Assembly (NCBI RefSeq): GCF_026229185.1
Contig: NZ_JAGGJA010000010.1
Location: forward strand, 62,001-126,000
From: Fodinibius salsisoli
GTDB lineage: Bacteria; Bacteroidota; Rhodothermia; Balneolales; Balneolaceae
Length of the DNA: 64,000 nucleotides
Direction of reading: 5' to 3'
Each line of letters begins with the position of its first letter. The first letter of the stretch is position 1. Below are positions 9,751 to 19,837 of the stretch, piece after piece. Both the position numbers and the translations under genes were made by a program. Below the pieces are notes generated by a model that was not told where the DNA came from, ran no database searches, and was given only the letters and a program-made list of their open reading frames with translations.

Positions 9751-10827
9751 ATGAGTGAACGAATATCCTGGAATCAAATGGGGAAATATATTTCAGGTAA
9801 TTGCTCTGAAGAAGAGAAGCAAAAAATTGATCAGTGGATCAATGAAGACCCCGAGCATGCTCGTATGATAAATGATCTTAAAGCGATCTGGGAAGAACGT
9901 CCTGACAGACAAGAATGGGACGCAGAAGAGGGATGGAATGAATTTTTAAATAATCTGGAGAAGCAAGATCACTCACATCTTAGATTAGTAAAGGAAGCCT
10001 CGAGAAGAAGTAAGGAATCTTATCGTATTTCTGAAAATAGAAAAGTAAGAGGCCGCCCAAGGTTTTTTAAGTATCGTGTTGCAGCAGCGGCAGTTCTTTT
10101 CCTTGTTTTAGCTTTTGCTTCTTTGTTCATATATGATCGATATAATCATTCCGATTCTGCAGAGGAGGCTACCCTGGTGATGCAAGAGATCGTTGCTGAA
10201 AAAGGACAGCGTAGCCAATTCAAATTGAATGACGGCACAAAGATATGGTTAAATGGAGGTAGTACAATTAAGGTGTCTGCTGAGTTTAACTCAGATATCC
10301 GGAAGGTATATTTGGAGGGAGAGGCTTTCTTTGATGTAGCTTCTGACCCTAAACGGCCATTTATTATTGAGGCAGGCCAATCAATTACGCAGGTACTGGG
10401 TACAAAATTCGGTCTGCAGGCATACCCTGATGAAGATATACGCCTTGTTGTTCAAGAAGGGAAAGTAGCTTTTGGAGGGGTAAAGGAAGAAAACACAATA
10501 GAGGTGGCTTCCAATAAGATGGCTTTGATGTCTGGGAAGGATGAAATTGATGTTAAAAATGTTGAGAATTTAGGTCTGTATATAGGGTGGGTAGAAGGGA
10601 GGCTAATATTTAAAAATACACCCTTTAAGGAAGTATTAAAGAGGCTTAACAGATGGTATGGAATAAAGTATAATCTTGTCGACTCCTCTTTAACAGAACG
10701 TACTATTACAGGCGAGTTTAGGGATGAAGCCGTATCTGAAGTATTGGACCTTATTACTCTTACGATGGGAATAGACTATGAGAAAAAAGATGGACATATA
10801 ACCTTTATGGACAAAGAAGATGAATGA
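9751..10827 (+). CDS. FecR-family anti-sigma factor with DUF4974 C-terminal domain
   Basis: Inner-membrane anti-sigma/regulator of 358 residues. The N-terminal ~80 residues (SGNCSEEEKQKIDQWI...) are the cytoplasmic sigma-binding part. A single membrane helix follows at about 108-130 (AAAAVLFLVLAFASLFIY). The periplasmic FecR domain spans about 145-245 (KGQRSQFKLNDGTKIWLNGG), and a DUF4974 domain lies at about 282-350. The latter meets the STN domain of the signalling SusC. Its stop overlaps the first possible ATG of susC by 8 bases. In known systems, ligand-loaded SusC pulls on FecR, which releases the sigma factor. Confidence 0.93.
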   Translation: MSERISWNQMGKYISGNCSEEEKQKIDQWINEDPEHARMINDLKAIWEERPDRQEWDAEEGWNEFLNNLEKQDHSHLRLVKEASRRSKESYRISENRKVRGRPRFFKYRVAAAAVLFLVLAFASLFIYDRYNHSDSAEEATLVMQEIVAEKGQRSQFKLNDGTKIWLNGGSTIKVSAEFNSDIRKVYLEGEAFFDVASDPKRPFIIEAGQSITQVLGTKFGLQAYPDEDIRLVVQEGKVAFGGVKEENTIEVASNKMALMSGKDEIDVKNVENLGLYIGWVEGRLIFKNTPFKEVLKRLNRWYGIKYNLVDSSLTERTITGEFRDEAVSEVLDLITLTMGIDYEKKDGHITFMDKEDE

Positions 10828-10867
10828 AAGAAATTTATACCAGAAACCTAATGATAGGAGGGAACCT

Positions 10868-13800
10868 ATGCTAAAATATAGTGACAAATGGAGCTTTGTT
10901 TTACTATTAATGCTTATGATCATATTCGTTTCAGGAATGAATATGTATGCTGTTGGCCAATCCGGCTCTAAAACCGAAAATGTCTCAAACGATTTAGTCG
11001 CGAGTTCTTTGATCAAATATCCTGATCAAAATCAATCAGCATCAATAACAAATAAGATAATCTCTGTTAATTTAGAGGAGCAAAGACTATTGGATGCCCT
11101 CAACCAACTGGCTGAAAATAACGGGCTTAGCCTTGTCTATAGTAAAGAAATTTTGCCCTTAAATAAGTCGGTGACGGTAAATCTTAGGAGAGTCACTTTC
11201 AATAAAGTTATGTATAGGTTGCTGGAGGGCACCAAACTGAGGTACGGCATTTCTCAGGGTAAAAAACTGGTTGTTTTCAACGACAATCATAAAGCTCTGA
11301 AAGAAGTAAAACAGCAGTTAGAAACAATTTCGGGCCGCGTAACGGACGCTTTAACAGAAGAAACGATGCCCGCGGTCAATATTGCCATCAAAGGAACCTC
11401 TCAAGGGACCAGTACGAACACGGATGGAACATATGAGCTTAACGTGCCATCACTGCAGGATACGCTGGTATTCTCATTTATAGGTTACCAGACAAAAGAA
11501 GTACCAATTAATGGCCGTACTACTATTAATGTAAACCTAAATCCGACTACAGTAGAAGGGGAGGAGATGGTTGTAGTAGGGTTCGGTGAGCAAAAAAAAG
11601 AGAGCCTGGTTAGTTCCATTTCAACGGTTTCAGTTGGGGAGCTGCAAAAAAGTCCGAGCAGTAATTTAACAACTATGATGCAGGGAAGGGTTGCCGGAAT
11701 GATTGGCTTTCAACGTAGTGGTGAGCCGGGAGCTGATAATTCTGATTTCTTCATTCGCGGCTTGGGTACTTTTGGGGCAGGTAAGGTGAATCCCTTAATC
11801 TTGATTGATGGGATAGAATCCACCACCACCGATATGGCCCGCCTGCAGCCAGATGACATCTCTTCCTTTTCTGTGCTGAAAGATGCCACTGCTGCAGCGG
11901 TATATGGCGCCCGGGGAGCAAATGGTGTGGTTCTAATTAAAACAAAATCGGGTCATTCAGGCGAAACTTTATTTAAATTTCGTGCTGAAACTAAGGTTTC
12001 TACAAATACGCAAAATTTTCAGTTCGCTGATAATATACGGTACATGAATTTAGCAAATCAGGCTGCATTGACACGTGATCCCAATGCTATTTTGCCGTAT
12101 AGCCAGTCAAAAATTGATCATACAGAAGCAGGAGATGATCCTTTATTATATCCCAACAATGACTGGATAGATCAGTTGGTTAAGGATTATACTGTTAACC
12201 AAAGTTATAATATGAGTGCCAGTGGAGGTAGTGATAAAGTTCAATATTATGTGGCTGGAACGTATAACCGCGATACCGGGGTACTGAAAGTTGATGGGCA
12301 AAACGACTTTAATAACAATATTAGCCTGCAAAACTATTCAGTTAGAAGTAATATCAACCTTGATCTTACCTCTACCACGGAAGGTATTATTCGGGTTTAT
12401 GGACAATTTGATAATTATTCGGGTCCGGTGGGCGGCTATGATGAAAATGGTAATAGAATTGATGGCGGCCAGCGGATATTCAATGCAGCTATCTGGTCAA
12501 ATCCCGTTAAGTTTCCCGCTGTATATCCTTCCTCTATGCGTCCGTGGTTAGAGCACCCTATGTTTGGCGGTGCAGTTACGGGCAGAGGAAGCAATACACT
12601 GCTCACCAATCCGTATGCTGAAATGGTCAAAGGCTACCAGGTTTATAAACGGTCTACTATTCGTCCACAAATTGAGATTAAGCAAGATCTGGATTTTGTG
12701 ACCACCGGCTTGTCTGCCCGTGCTATGGGGTACCTTAACCGGTATTCTTATTTCGATGTCGCCCGGCAGTATAATCCCTTCTATTATAATTCTTATCGAA
12801 ATACATCGACGGGAGACACCAATTTACGGGTGCTCAATGATGGGAGTACCAATTCTGTAGGGGTCACTGGTTCTGAATACCTCAACTATAATGAGGGGAC
12901 AAAATCACTGGATTCAGACATGTACGTTGAGGCCGCCGTTAATTATAACCGTACGTTTGTTGATAAACATGCAGTTTCGGGTATGTTAATTGGCCTGATG
13001 TCGAGTTATCAGACCGGCAATGCCGGCAATGTACAATCCTCATTACCCCAGCGTAACATCGGTCTATCGGGTCGCTTTACCTATGGTTTTGATGATCGGT
13101 ACCTGCTCGAATTTAACTTTGGCTATAATGGATCCGAGCGATTTGCCGAGAATCATAGATTTGGCTTCTTCCCATCGCTGGGACTTGCTTACCGTATATC
13201 CAATGAAGACTTTTTTAATCCATTTGATGGAGCCATCAGTGAATTAAAGCTGCGAGCCAGTTATGGTCTGATCGGTAATGATGCTATTGGAGCGAGGGGA
13301 GATCGGTTCTTTTATCTGTCGAGCGTTAATTTAAATAATAATACGTATAGCGCAACATTTGGAGAAGAGTACGATTATTCGCGGCCGGGTGTTTCTACCT
13401 CAAGATATTCCAATCCCAATATTTCCTGGGAAAAGTCAGAACAGATAAACTTGGGCTTTGATCTGTCCCTTTTCAGTAGTTCAACAAACTTAGTTGTAGA
13501 TGTATATCGCCGCCACCGAACGAATATTCTGCAGCCCCGTTCGTATCTAAATCCAAGCATGGGACTAATGGCGACACCTTCAGCCAATACCGGAGAGGCA
13601 CAAAGCCAGGGGGTCGATGTTTCTCTTGATTACCAGAAACAGATTTCGAAAGACTGGTGGGCGCAAATGAGGGGTAATTTGACCTATGCTACAAGCGAAA
13701 AGACCAAAGTTGACGAAATCAATTATCCGGCAGGAATGGAATATCGTTCGCAAGAAGGGCACTCTATTTCTCAACGGTTTGGATATATCGCAGAGCGACT

Positions 13801-14428
13801 GTTCGTTGACGATACCGAAGTAGCTAACGCTCCTACCCAGTTTGGGGAATATATGGGCGGTGATATTAAATATTATGATGTGAATGATGACGGTGTTATC
13901 TCTGGAGCTGATCGGGTGCCTCTTGGGTATCCCACAACACCCGAAATAATATATGGACTTGGTGGGACCGTAGGATTTAAGAGCTTCGACTTCAGCTTTT
14001 TCTTCCAGGGATCCGCCCGGTCATCATTTTTTATTAATTCACAAAATATATCACCATTTGTAATAAATGGGAGTTCACAAAATGGACTCCTTGATGTAAT
14101 AGCCAACGACCACTGGTCGGAAGAAAATCGCGACTTGTACTCGTTCTGGCCACGGATGAGCAACACTTTTATTGAAAATAATAATCAGCAGTCCACTTGG
14201 TGGATGCGGGATGGATCGTTCCTCCGGCTCAAAACATTAGAAGCGGGATATCAATTGCCTGCAAGTGTAGCTGAAAAAGCAGGGCTCCGAAATTTAAGAT
14301 TATATGCAACGGCTACCAATATAGCCGTGTGGAGCAAGTTTAAACTTTGGGATCCTGAAATGGGTGCTGATGGATTGGGATATCCCATCCAGAGCCAGTT
14401 TAATTTTGGCATTGAGGTTGAACTGTAG
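10868..14428 (+). CDS. susC: SusC-type TonB-dependent outer-membrane receptor with STN signalling domain
   Basis: Outer-membrane importer for glycan fragments. I start it at ATG 10868 (1186 residues) because AGGAGG at 10856-10861 precedes that codon and a signal peptide follows directly (SDKWSFVLLLMLMIIFVSG); an in-frame ATG at 10820 has no such site. Domains in order: STN at about 64-130, carboxypeptidase-like Ig fold at about 155-235 (ISGRVTDALTEETMPAVNIA), plug at about 240-350 ending ...VYGARGANGVVLI, then a barrel of about 830 residues. The STN domain marks it as a trans-envelope signalling SusC that works with the FecR and sigma factor upstream. SusD follows 37 bases later. Confidence 0.95.
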   Translation: MLKYSDKWSFVLLLMLMIIFVSGMNMYAVGQSGSKTENVSNDLVASSLIKYPDQNQSASITNKIISVNLEEQRLLDALNQLAENNGLSLVYSKEILPLNKSVTVNLRRVTFNKVMYRLLEGTKLRYGISQGKKLVVFNDNHKALKEVKQQLETISGRVTDALTEETMPAVNIAIKGTSQGTSTNTDGTYELNVPSLQDTLVFSFIGYQTKEVPINGRTTINVNLNPTTVEGEEMVVVGFGEQKKESLVSSISTVSVGELQKSPSSNLTTMMQGRVAGMIGFQRSGEPGADNSDFFIRGLGTFGAGKVNPLILIDGIESTTTDMARLQPDDISSFSVLKDATAAAVYGARGANGVVLIKTKSGHSGETLFKFRAETKVSTNTQNFQFADNIRYMNLANQAALTRDPNAILPYSQSKIDHTEAGDDPLLYPNNDWIDQLVKDYTVNQSYNMSASGGSDKVQYYVAGTYNRDTGVLKVDGQNDFNNNISLQNYSVRSNINLDLTSTTEGIIRVYGQFDNYSGPVGGYDENGNRIDGGQRIFNAAIWSNPVKFPAVYPSSMRPWLEHPMFGGAVTGRGSNTLLTNPYAEMVKGYQVYKRSTIRPQIEIKQDLDFVTTGLSARAMGYLNRYSYFDVARQYNPFYYNSYRNTSTGDTNLRVLNDGSTNSVGVTGSEYLNYNEGTKSLDSDMYVEAAVNYNRTFVDKHAVSGMLIGLMSSYQTGNAGNVQSSLPQRNIGLSGRFTYGFDDRYLLEFNFGYNGSERFAENHRFGFFPSLGLAYRISNEDFFNPFDGAISELKLRASYGLIGNDAIGARGDRFFYLSSVNLNNNTYSATFGEEYDYSRPGVSTSRYSNPNISWEKSEQINLGFDLSLFSSSTNLVVDVYRRHRTNILQPRSYLNPSMGLMATPSANTGEAQSQGVDVSLDYQKQISKDWWAQMRGNLTYATSEKTKVDEINYPAGMEYRSQEGHSISQRFGYIAERLFVDDTEVANAPTQFGEYMGGDIKYYDVNDDGVISGADRVPLGYPTTPEIIYGLGGTVGFKSFDFSFFFQGSARSSFFINSQNISPFVINGSSQNGLLDVIANDHWSEENRDLYSFWPRMSNTFIENNNQQSTWWMRDGSFLRLKTLEAGYQLPASVAEKAGLRNLRLYATATNIAVWSKFKLWDPEMGADGLGYPIQSQFNFGIEVEL

Positions 14429-14465
14429 GGAAAAGCCGAGTTGCAAAAAATAAATCCATTTGAGT

Positions 14466-16436
14466 ATGAATTTTTATCAAAAACGAATGACTATGAAACT
14501 ATCAGTAACCATACGCAGGGGGATCGTTGCGGTTGTAGTAGCAGGAATCGCGTTGGTTTCACAATCGTGCGACTTTTTAAATGTCGTGCCCGATAATGTG
14601 GCAACCACCGACAACGCCTTTAAACTCCGTAATGAGGCCGAAAAATATCTTTTCACGTTATATTCCTATTTGCCCAGAAATGGAGATGTTTATTATAACA
14701 CCGGAATGCTGGCCGGGGATGAGCTTTGGATTCCATATGAGACAAGTATAGGCAACGTCTTCTCTTTTGAGATAGCCCGTAATAACCAGCGCGTTTCAAA
14801 TCCCTACTACGATTCGTGGTCCGGACATTACGATGGCGCGGGGCCAGGGGATAATTACAAGTTATTCCAGGGAATTCGTCACTGCAATATTTTTCTGAAA
14901 AACCTGAAAGACCCTGATCAGGTGCCCGACCTCAATGACTTGGAACGGCAGCGATGGATCGGAGAAGCCGAATTTTTGAAAGGATATTTCCATTTTCTAT
15001 TGATGCGAATGTATGGGCCCATCCCTATTATTGAAGAAAATATTTCGGTAGATGCCCCCGAAGGTGAAGTCCAGAGGCCCCGGCAACCGGTTGATGAAGT
15101 GGTAGACTATGTTATTCAACTGATTAATCAATCTGAAAATAAACTGCCTAATAGTATTGATGACAGGGCGACGGAGCTGGGGCGTCTTACCAGACCTATT
15201 GCCTTGGGAATTAAAGCTAAAATATTGGCAACAGCTGCAAGTCCTTTATTTAACGGCAATACAGATTTTTCAAACTTCACCAATGAAGAAGGAACGCCCT
15301 TCATAAATCCAAATTTTGAGGTTGAGAAATGGGATTCTGCAGCTGTGGCAGCTAAAGAAGCTATAGAGGTGGCCCGGGCCAATGGACATCAACTGTATGA
15401 TTTTGGAGAGTCATCCTTCGATCTTACCGATACCACACGGACGAAGCTAAGTATCAGGCAGGCCGTGGCCGAACGGTGGAATCCGGAAATTATCTGGGGT
15501 AATTCCAATAGTACAACTACTACCCTGCAGGCGTTGGCTATGGTACCGTTAGATCCTGAGCATGACCATAATAATGCCCGAAAAATACTATCTGCCCCGC
15601 TTGAAATAGCACGGATGTTCTATTCAGAAAATGGGGTGCCCATCAGCGAAGATAAAACACTGGACTTTACGGAAGAAGCAGCACTTCGTACGGCCGATGC
15701 TTCTGAGAAATATAATATAGAAGAGGGCTTCGAAACAGCACGGCTAAATTTCGACCGAGAGCCTCGATTTTATGCAGATCTCGGCTTTGATGGCAGCACG
15801 TTCTATAAATATGACAGTCCCAGTAATTCGGATGAAAATACGTGGGTTATACGGGCTAAATTTGGTGACTATTCCGGTTCGACTCATGCTTTTCACTTTA
15901 ATGTGACCGGATATTATATCAAAAAATTGGTGGATTGGAATCAAACGATGAGCTCTTCCGGCGCTTCTTATAAAGAGTATGCGTGGCCCGAATTGCGCCT
16001 TGCCGATCTTTACCTGCTGTATGCAGAGGCGTTAAACGAAACACAAGGTCCTTCGCAGGAGGTTTACGAGTATATTGACCGTGTTCGGGCCCGGGCAGGT
16101 TTGGAGGGGGTAGAGGCTTCATGGAAGAATTATTCAACCAACTCTTCCAAACATACCACCCAAGAAGGGTTACGAGAGATTATTCAACAAGAACGACTCA
16201 TTGAACTTGCCTTCGAGGGGAAACGCTTCTGGGATCTGCGAAGATGGAAAAGAGCAGGCGAAGAGTTCAATGAACCAATCACAGGCTGGAATGTCTACGG
16301 TGAAGAAGCAGAATCCTATTACCAGATTCGAACCCTGCATCAGCAAGAATTTGTGGCTCCCCGTGATTATCTGTGGCCTATTGATGAAAATACCATCCTT
16401 CAAAATCCGGCCTTACAACAAAATCCGGGTTGGTAA
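14466..16436 (+). CDS. susD: SusD/RagB family glycan-binding lipoprotein
   Basis: Surface lid of the SusC importer, 656 residues from ATG 14466 (a TTG two codons earlier is less likely). The lipobox ends at SQSC (Cys35), giving a lipid anchor. The tetratricopeptide-like helices and the conserved C-terminal RagB/SusD block are clear: LRLADLYLLYAEALNE, then IIQQERLIELAFEGKRFWDL. At about 650 residues it is somewhat longer than B. theta SusD. It is cotranscribed with susC. Confidence 0.94.
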   Translation: MNFYQKRMTMKLSVTIRRGIVAVVVAGIALVSQSCDFLNVVPDNVATTDNAFKLRNEAEKYLFTLYSYLPRNGDVYYNTGMLAGDELWIPYETSIGNVFSFEIARNNQRVSNPYYDSWSGHYDGAGPGDNYKLFQGIRHCNIFLKNLKDPDQVPDLNDLERQRWIGEAEFLKGYFHFLLMRMYGPIPIIEENISVDAPEGEVQRPRQPVDEVVDYVIQLINQSENKLPNSIDDRATELGRLTRPIALGIKAKILATAASPLFNGNTDFSNFTNEEGTPFINPNFEVEKWDSAAVAAKEAIEVARANGHQLYDFGESSFDLTDTTRTKLSIRQAVAERWNPEIIWGNSNSTTTTLQALAMVPLDPEHDHNNARKILSAPLEIARMFYSENGVPISEDKTLDFTEEAALRTADASEKYNIEEGFETARLNFDREPRFYADLGFDGSTFYKYDSPSNSDENTWVIRAKFGDYSGSTHAFHFNVTGYYIKKLVDWNQTMSSSGASYKEYAWPELRLADLYLLYAEALNETQGPSQEVYEYIDRVRARAGLEGVEASWKNYSTNSSKHTTQEGLREIIQQERLIELAFEGKRFWDLRRWKRAGEEFNEPITGWNVYGEEAESYYQIRTLHQQEFVAPRDYLWPIDENTILQNPALQQNPGW

Positions 16437-16493
16437 GTATGGATCTCGGATTAATCGTGGAGTGAAAACCTTAAGGAATAAAAATATAGCAAT

Positions 16494-17729
16494 ATGAACT
16501 GGCTTAAAATACAACAATATTTGCTACTAATCGGAGTATGCACGGCATTAATCATATCTTGTAAGAAAAGTGGGGTCAATGATTCCATAGAATCAGATGG
16601 TACTCCACCGGGGAAAGTGCAAAACGTTAGCGTAGAAAATGTCCCCGGCGGGGCCAAGCTTACCTATACATTGCCCGATGATGAAGACCTGTTATATGTA
16701 AGGGCAGAGTATACGCTGAGCACCGGTAAAGAAATGGAGGTTAAGTCATCCTTTTATAACAATTCCATGATGATTGAGGGATATGCAGACTCACTGGAAC
16801 ATACTGTAGAATTGTATGCTGTGGATAAGGGTGAGCTTGCTTCAGAACCTACCTCGGTAACAATCGAGCCCAAACGATCTACAATTTGGGATACTTTTAA
16901 AAGCCTAAAAACACAAGCTGCTTTTGGAGGGATCCAGGTTGAAGCAGCAAACCCTGAGCGAAATGATATTGCGATTCTTATTTTACAAAAGAATGATTTT
17001 GGAGAATGGGAAACCAATCCCAATAGTATCTACACCTCAACGAATGAGGTGGCATATACTTTAAGAGGATTAGATACCTTGCGGCAGGAATTTGCATTTA
17101 CCGTGCGCGACCGCTGGCTAAATTATACCGATACCCTTTTTACAGAAATAGCCCCGCTATATGAGGCTCCTATTCCGCAAGCGGACTATAATGCTAACCG
17201 CATAGAGGGCGATGCGCCCCGCCATAATAGTACTCCCATGTATGGTCTTTGGGATGGTGATATTATTAACTGGCCCAATATCTATATGACACAGGCGGCC
17301 CATACACCGTCAGAACCGCATACCTTTACTTTTGATATTGGACAAACAGCCAAACTCAGCCGCATTCGGATTTGGGATTATCCCGAGTACTATTCGAGTG
17401 GTGGTTTTGGGCGAACTTATTATTACCTGGGTTGTCCCAGAAAGTTTGAAATATGGGGTGCTTCCGATCCGAGCATTGAAGATCCCGAAAATTGGATGCA
17501 ACAGGATAACTGGCACAAGCTCGGTACCTTTGAAGAGACCAAACCCTCTGGATTGTCCTATGGACAACAAAATAATGAAGATTATCAGACCGCAAATGCG
17601 GGCTTTAGCTGGGAGTTTGATATCAATGCTCCAAAGGTGCGGTATTTACGATTTCGGTCACTTGAAAACTGGGGTGGAAGTACAAACATAGGCATCGCTG
17701 AAGTACAAGTGTATGGCGATTCCCGGTAA
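16494..17729 (+). CDS. Surface glycan-binding lipoprotein, DUF4959/DUF5126/DUF5000 type
   Basis: 411 residues with lipobox ALIISC (Cys at residue 23). The order fits the known three-domain family: an Ig/Fn3-like DUF4959 at about 35-125 (GTPPGKVQNVSVENVPGGAK), a DUF5126-like domain at about 125-225, and a C-terminal discoidin-like DUF5000 domain from about 240 (FTFDIGQTAKLSRIRIWD; ending VRYLRFRSLENWGG). Such proteins follow susCD in polysaccharide loci and are thought to capture glycan at the cell surface. It lies 57 bases after susD. No catalytic residues are apparent. Confidence 0.82.
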   Translation: MNWLKIQQYLLLIGVCTALIISCKKSGVNDSIESDGTPPGKVQNVSVENVPGGAKLTYTLPDDEDLLYVRAEYTLSTGKEMEVKSSFYNNSMMIEGYADSLEHTVELYAVDKGELASEPTSVTIEPKRSTIWDTFKSLKTQAAFGGIQVEAANPERNDIAILILQKNDFGEWETNPNSIYTSTNEVAYTLRGLDTLRQEFAFTVRDRWLNYTDTLFTEIAPLYEAPIPQADYNANRIEGDAPRHNSTPMYGLWDGDIINWPNIYMTQAAHTPSEPHTFTFDIGQTAKLSRIRIWDYPEYYSSGGFGRTYYYLGCPRKFEIWGASDPSIEDPENWMQQDNWHKLGTFEETKPSGLSYGQQNNEDYQTANAGFSWEFDINAPKVRYLRFRSLENWGGSTNIGIAEVQVYGDSR

Positions 17730-17767
17730 GAGCAAGCATTTAATATCAAAATTAAAAATTTAGCATT

Positions 17768-19021
17768 ATGAAAATCATGATAGCCAAAGGATATATACTG
17801 GTCATAGCCCTGGTATTGGGTCTTGCCGCCTGTTCAGATATGTACCAGCACGAAAAATATATTGAAGATGGGGAACGAACTTATACCGGCAAAGCGGATT
17901 CAGTAAAGGTTCATTCGGGAGAAAATCGAGTACTGATCGAAGGATTGTTAATTTCTGATCCCAAGATTACCGGCGCTAAGATATCCTGGAATGCTGGCAG
18001 AGATTCAATAACGGTACCTATTGAGAGAACCAGCGGGATAGATACGCTTCAAATTTATATCGAAGACCTGGAGGAAAAGGTCTACAATTTCGAAATTGTT
18101 ACCCATGATGAACAGGGGAATACTTCTGTTCCTGTAAACATAAGTGGAGAAGTTTACGGGGAAAAATATCAGGCTTCCTTGTTAAATCGGCCGGTTAAAA
18201 ATAAAGAGTTATATGCGGGTAACTTAAATACCACTGTTGAATTTGGAAGTATGGATTTATCCAGTGGCGTATTTGCAACTCAAATAAGATATACAGACTC
18301 TAATGGGCAGATGCAGACTAAAATTGTTCCTGTTGATAGCTCAGATGTCAAGCTCCCCAATTATAAGATTGGAGATGAATTTGAGTACCGGACTATGTTT
18401 CTGCCGGAACCCACCAGTATTGATACTTTTTATACCGAATACGAGGCTGATATTCCACAAGTTACGTACCTGAAAAATTACAGTGTCCCTTTTGAAGCAT
18501 CCTCAACCTCAGGCCGGTGGGGAATACTCGCAGACTGGACAACCAACGATGCCATTCGAATCCATGATGATCATGGCGGATGGGATGAATGGAATAGCAA
18601 TATTTTTAATGTGGAATCGGGATGGGGGGCTCCAGGTATCACAAATGGAAAGATTTATCAAACGGTAACCCTTTCTCCCGGGACCTATACTTTTAAAGCT
18701 AATTTGCGCAATGGTAATGATACCAGTAATGAAGGAGAAGGTGACTACGCTTATCTGGTCGTCGCTGAAGGTGATATTCTGCCTGATGTGGATGATGGAG
18801 CTATTGAAAATGATGCGGCTACGATCGGATACTCCAGAATTTTACAGAGCAAAGATCCCGAAGATTTTAAAGTTGAGTTTACTATCAATCAGCAGCAAGA
18901 AGTATCGGTGGGATATGCGACAACACAACCGGGTGGCAATGTAAGCGAACAATATCCGGGTACCTCTAATGGTAGACACTGCAACATTATGTCGTTTGAA
19001 TTCTTTAAACACGGGGAATAG
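17768..19021 (+). CDS. Surface lipoprotein, DUF4998 plus DUF5013 type
   Basis: 417 residues with a lipobox ending GLAAC (Cys near 22). The N-terminal 200 residues are Ig/Fn3-like repeats of the DUF4998 kind (starting MYQHEKYIEDGERTYTGKAD). The C-terminal ~170 residues look like a jelly-roll carbohydrate-binding DUF5013 domain (YQTVTLSPGTYTFKANLRNG). It is the last member of the susCD-linked block and is likely a second glycan-binding surface protein. Function is inferred from family context; no enzyme motif is seen. Confidence 0.78.
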   Translation: MKIMIAKGYILVIALVLGLAACSDMYQHEKYIEDGERTYTGKADSVKVHSGENRVLIEGLLISDPKITGAKISWNAGRDSITVPIERTSGIDTLQIYIEDLEEKVYNFEIVTHDEQGNTSVPVNISGEVYGEKYQASLLNRPVKNKELYAGNLNTTVEFGSMDLSSGVFATQIRYTDSNGQMQTKIVPVDSSDVKLPNYKIGDEFEYRTMFLPEPTSIDTFYTEYEADIPQVTYLKNYSVPFEASSTSGRWGILADWTTNDAIRIHDDHGGWDEWNSNIFNVESGWGAPGITNGKIYQTVTLSPGTYTFKANLRNGNDTSNEGEGDYAYLVVAEGDILPDVDDGAIENDAATIGYSRILQSKDPEDFKVEFTINQQQEVSVGYATTQPGGNVSEQYPGTSNGRHCNIMSFEFFKHGE

Positions 19022-19273
19022 TACGATTATTAAGTCCTAAATTGATAGTGGGTATGTATGGAGCTTATGTTTACTAATGAAGGAGCGGAGCATTTTGGTT
19101 AAGGTATAGCTAAGGCGAGTAATAAATGCAGGCATAATGATTACTCAAAGGCTACCATATTCATCCGGCGACAACCCCAGTCGCCCGATGAAGCCGTATG
19201 TTGGTAACAAAAACATTTTTTTAACCGACCCACTCGTTATATCTGATATTTTAATCAGTTAACTATTGCAATA

Positions 19274-19609
19274 ATGAGCAATAAGACTGTTCTTTATACT
19301 TGCGTAGTAACGGTTTTTATATCAATAATATCCCACCTGATCTTTGGCGTTGGCTTGTCTTTGATGAAGTGGTTGGGGTATGTACTTTTCGCTTCCGTTT
19401 TGGTGTCAGGGCTGAAAAAATATTGGCATATGAATAAAACTGTTACACTCATAGCAATTACTATAGGCTTGTCTGTTTCAATTAGTCTGCAATTATTGTG
19501 GGGATATGGATTGGAAGTATTTCTTTGGAGCGGCAGTTTATTTATAGGATATGAAGTTCTTTCTGAAATAATGGAGCTAAAAAGGCAAAGAGAAAAATCG
19601 CCGATATGA
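19274..19609 (+). CDS. Small hypothetical membrane protein
   Basis: 111 residues with three or four hydrophobic segments (VLYTCVVTVFISIISHLIFG; LGYVLFASVLVSGL; LIAITIGLSVSISLQLLWG; FLWSGSLFIGYEVL) and a basic tail (KLKRQREKSPI-like end). The regular membrane-helix pattern favours this strand over the equally long antisense frame. There is no strong ribosome site before ATG 19274 and I do not recognise a family. It sits alone between the SusCD block and the GH16 gene. Confidence 0.5.
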   Translation: MSNKTVLYTCVVTVFISIISHLIFGVGLSLMKWLGYVLFASVLVSGLKKYWHMNKTVTLIAITIGLSVSISLQLLWGYGLEVFLWSGSLFIGYEVLSEIMELKRQREKSPI

Positions 19610-19837
19610 GTAACTAATATATAGGACACTGAGCATAATAAATGCTTAAAAGAAGGGTAGTTAAATGTTTAATAGTCTGGAATAAAATGAGCATTTACAA
19701 AAACAAGACTGAATAATAGGTTACGTCAGTTCCTTTTTATAGTTTTTATTTTTTTGGCTTCTCTGGAAGAAGGGGATGCCGAATCTGAGAATTTAATAAG
19801 CTAAGGAAATGTATTTGCGAATAAATAGATTAAATTC

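Noticed and set aside
19294-19629. Minus-strand open frame of 111 codons opposite the small membrane protein
   Set aside because: The plus-strand frame has regular membrane helices; this one shows no such pattern.
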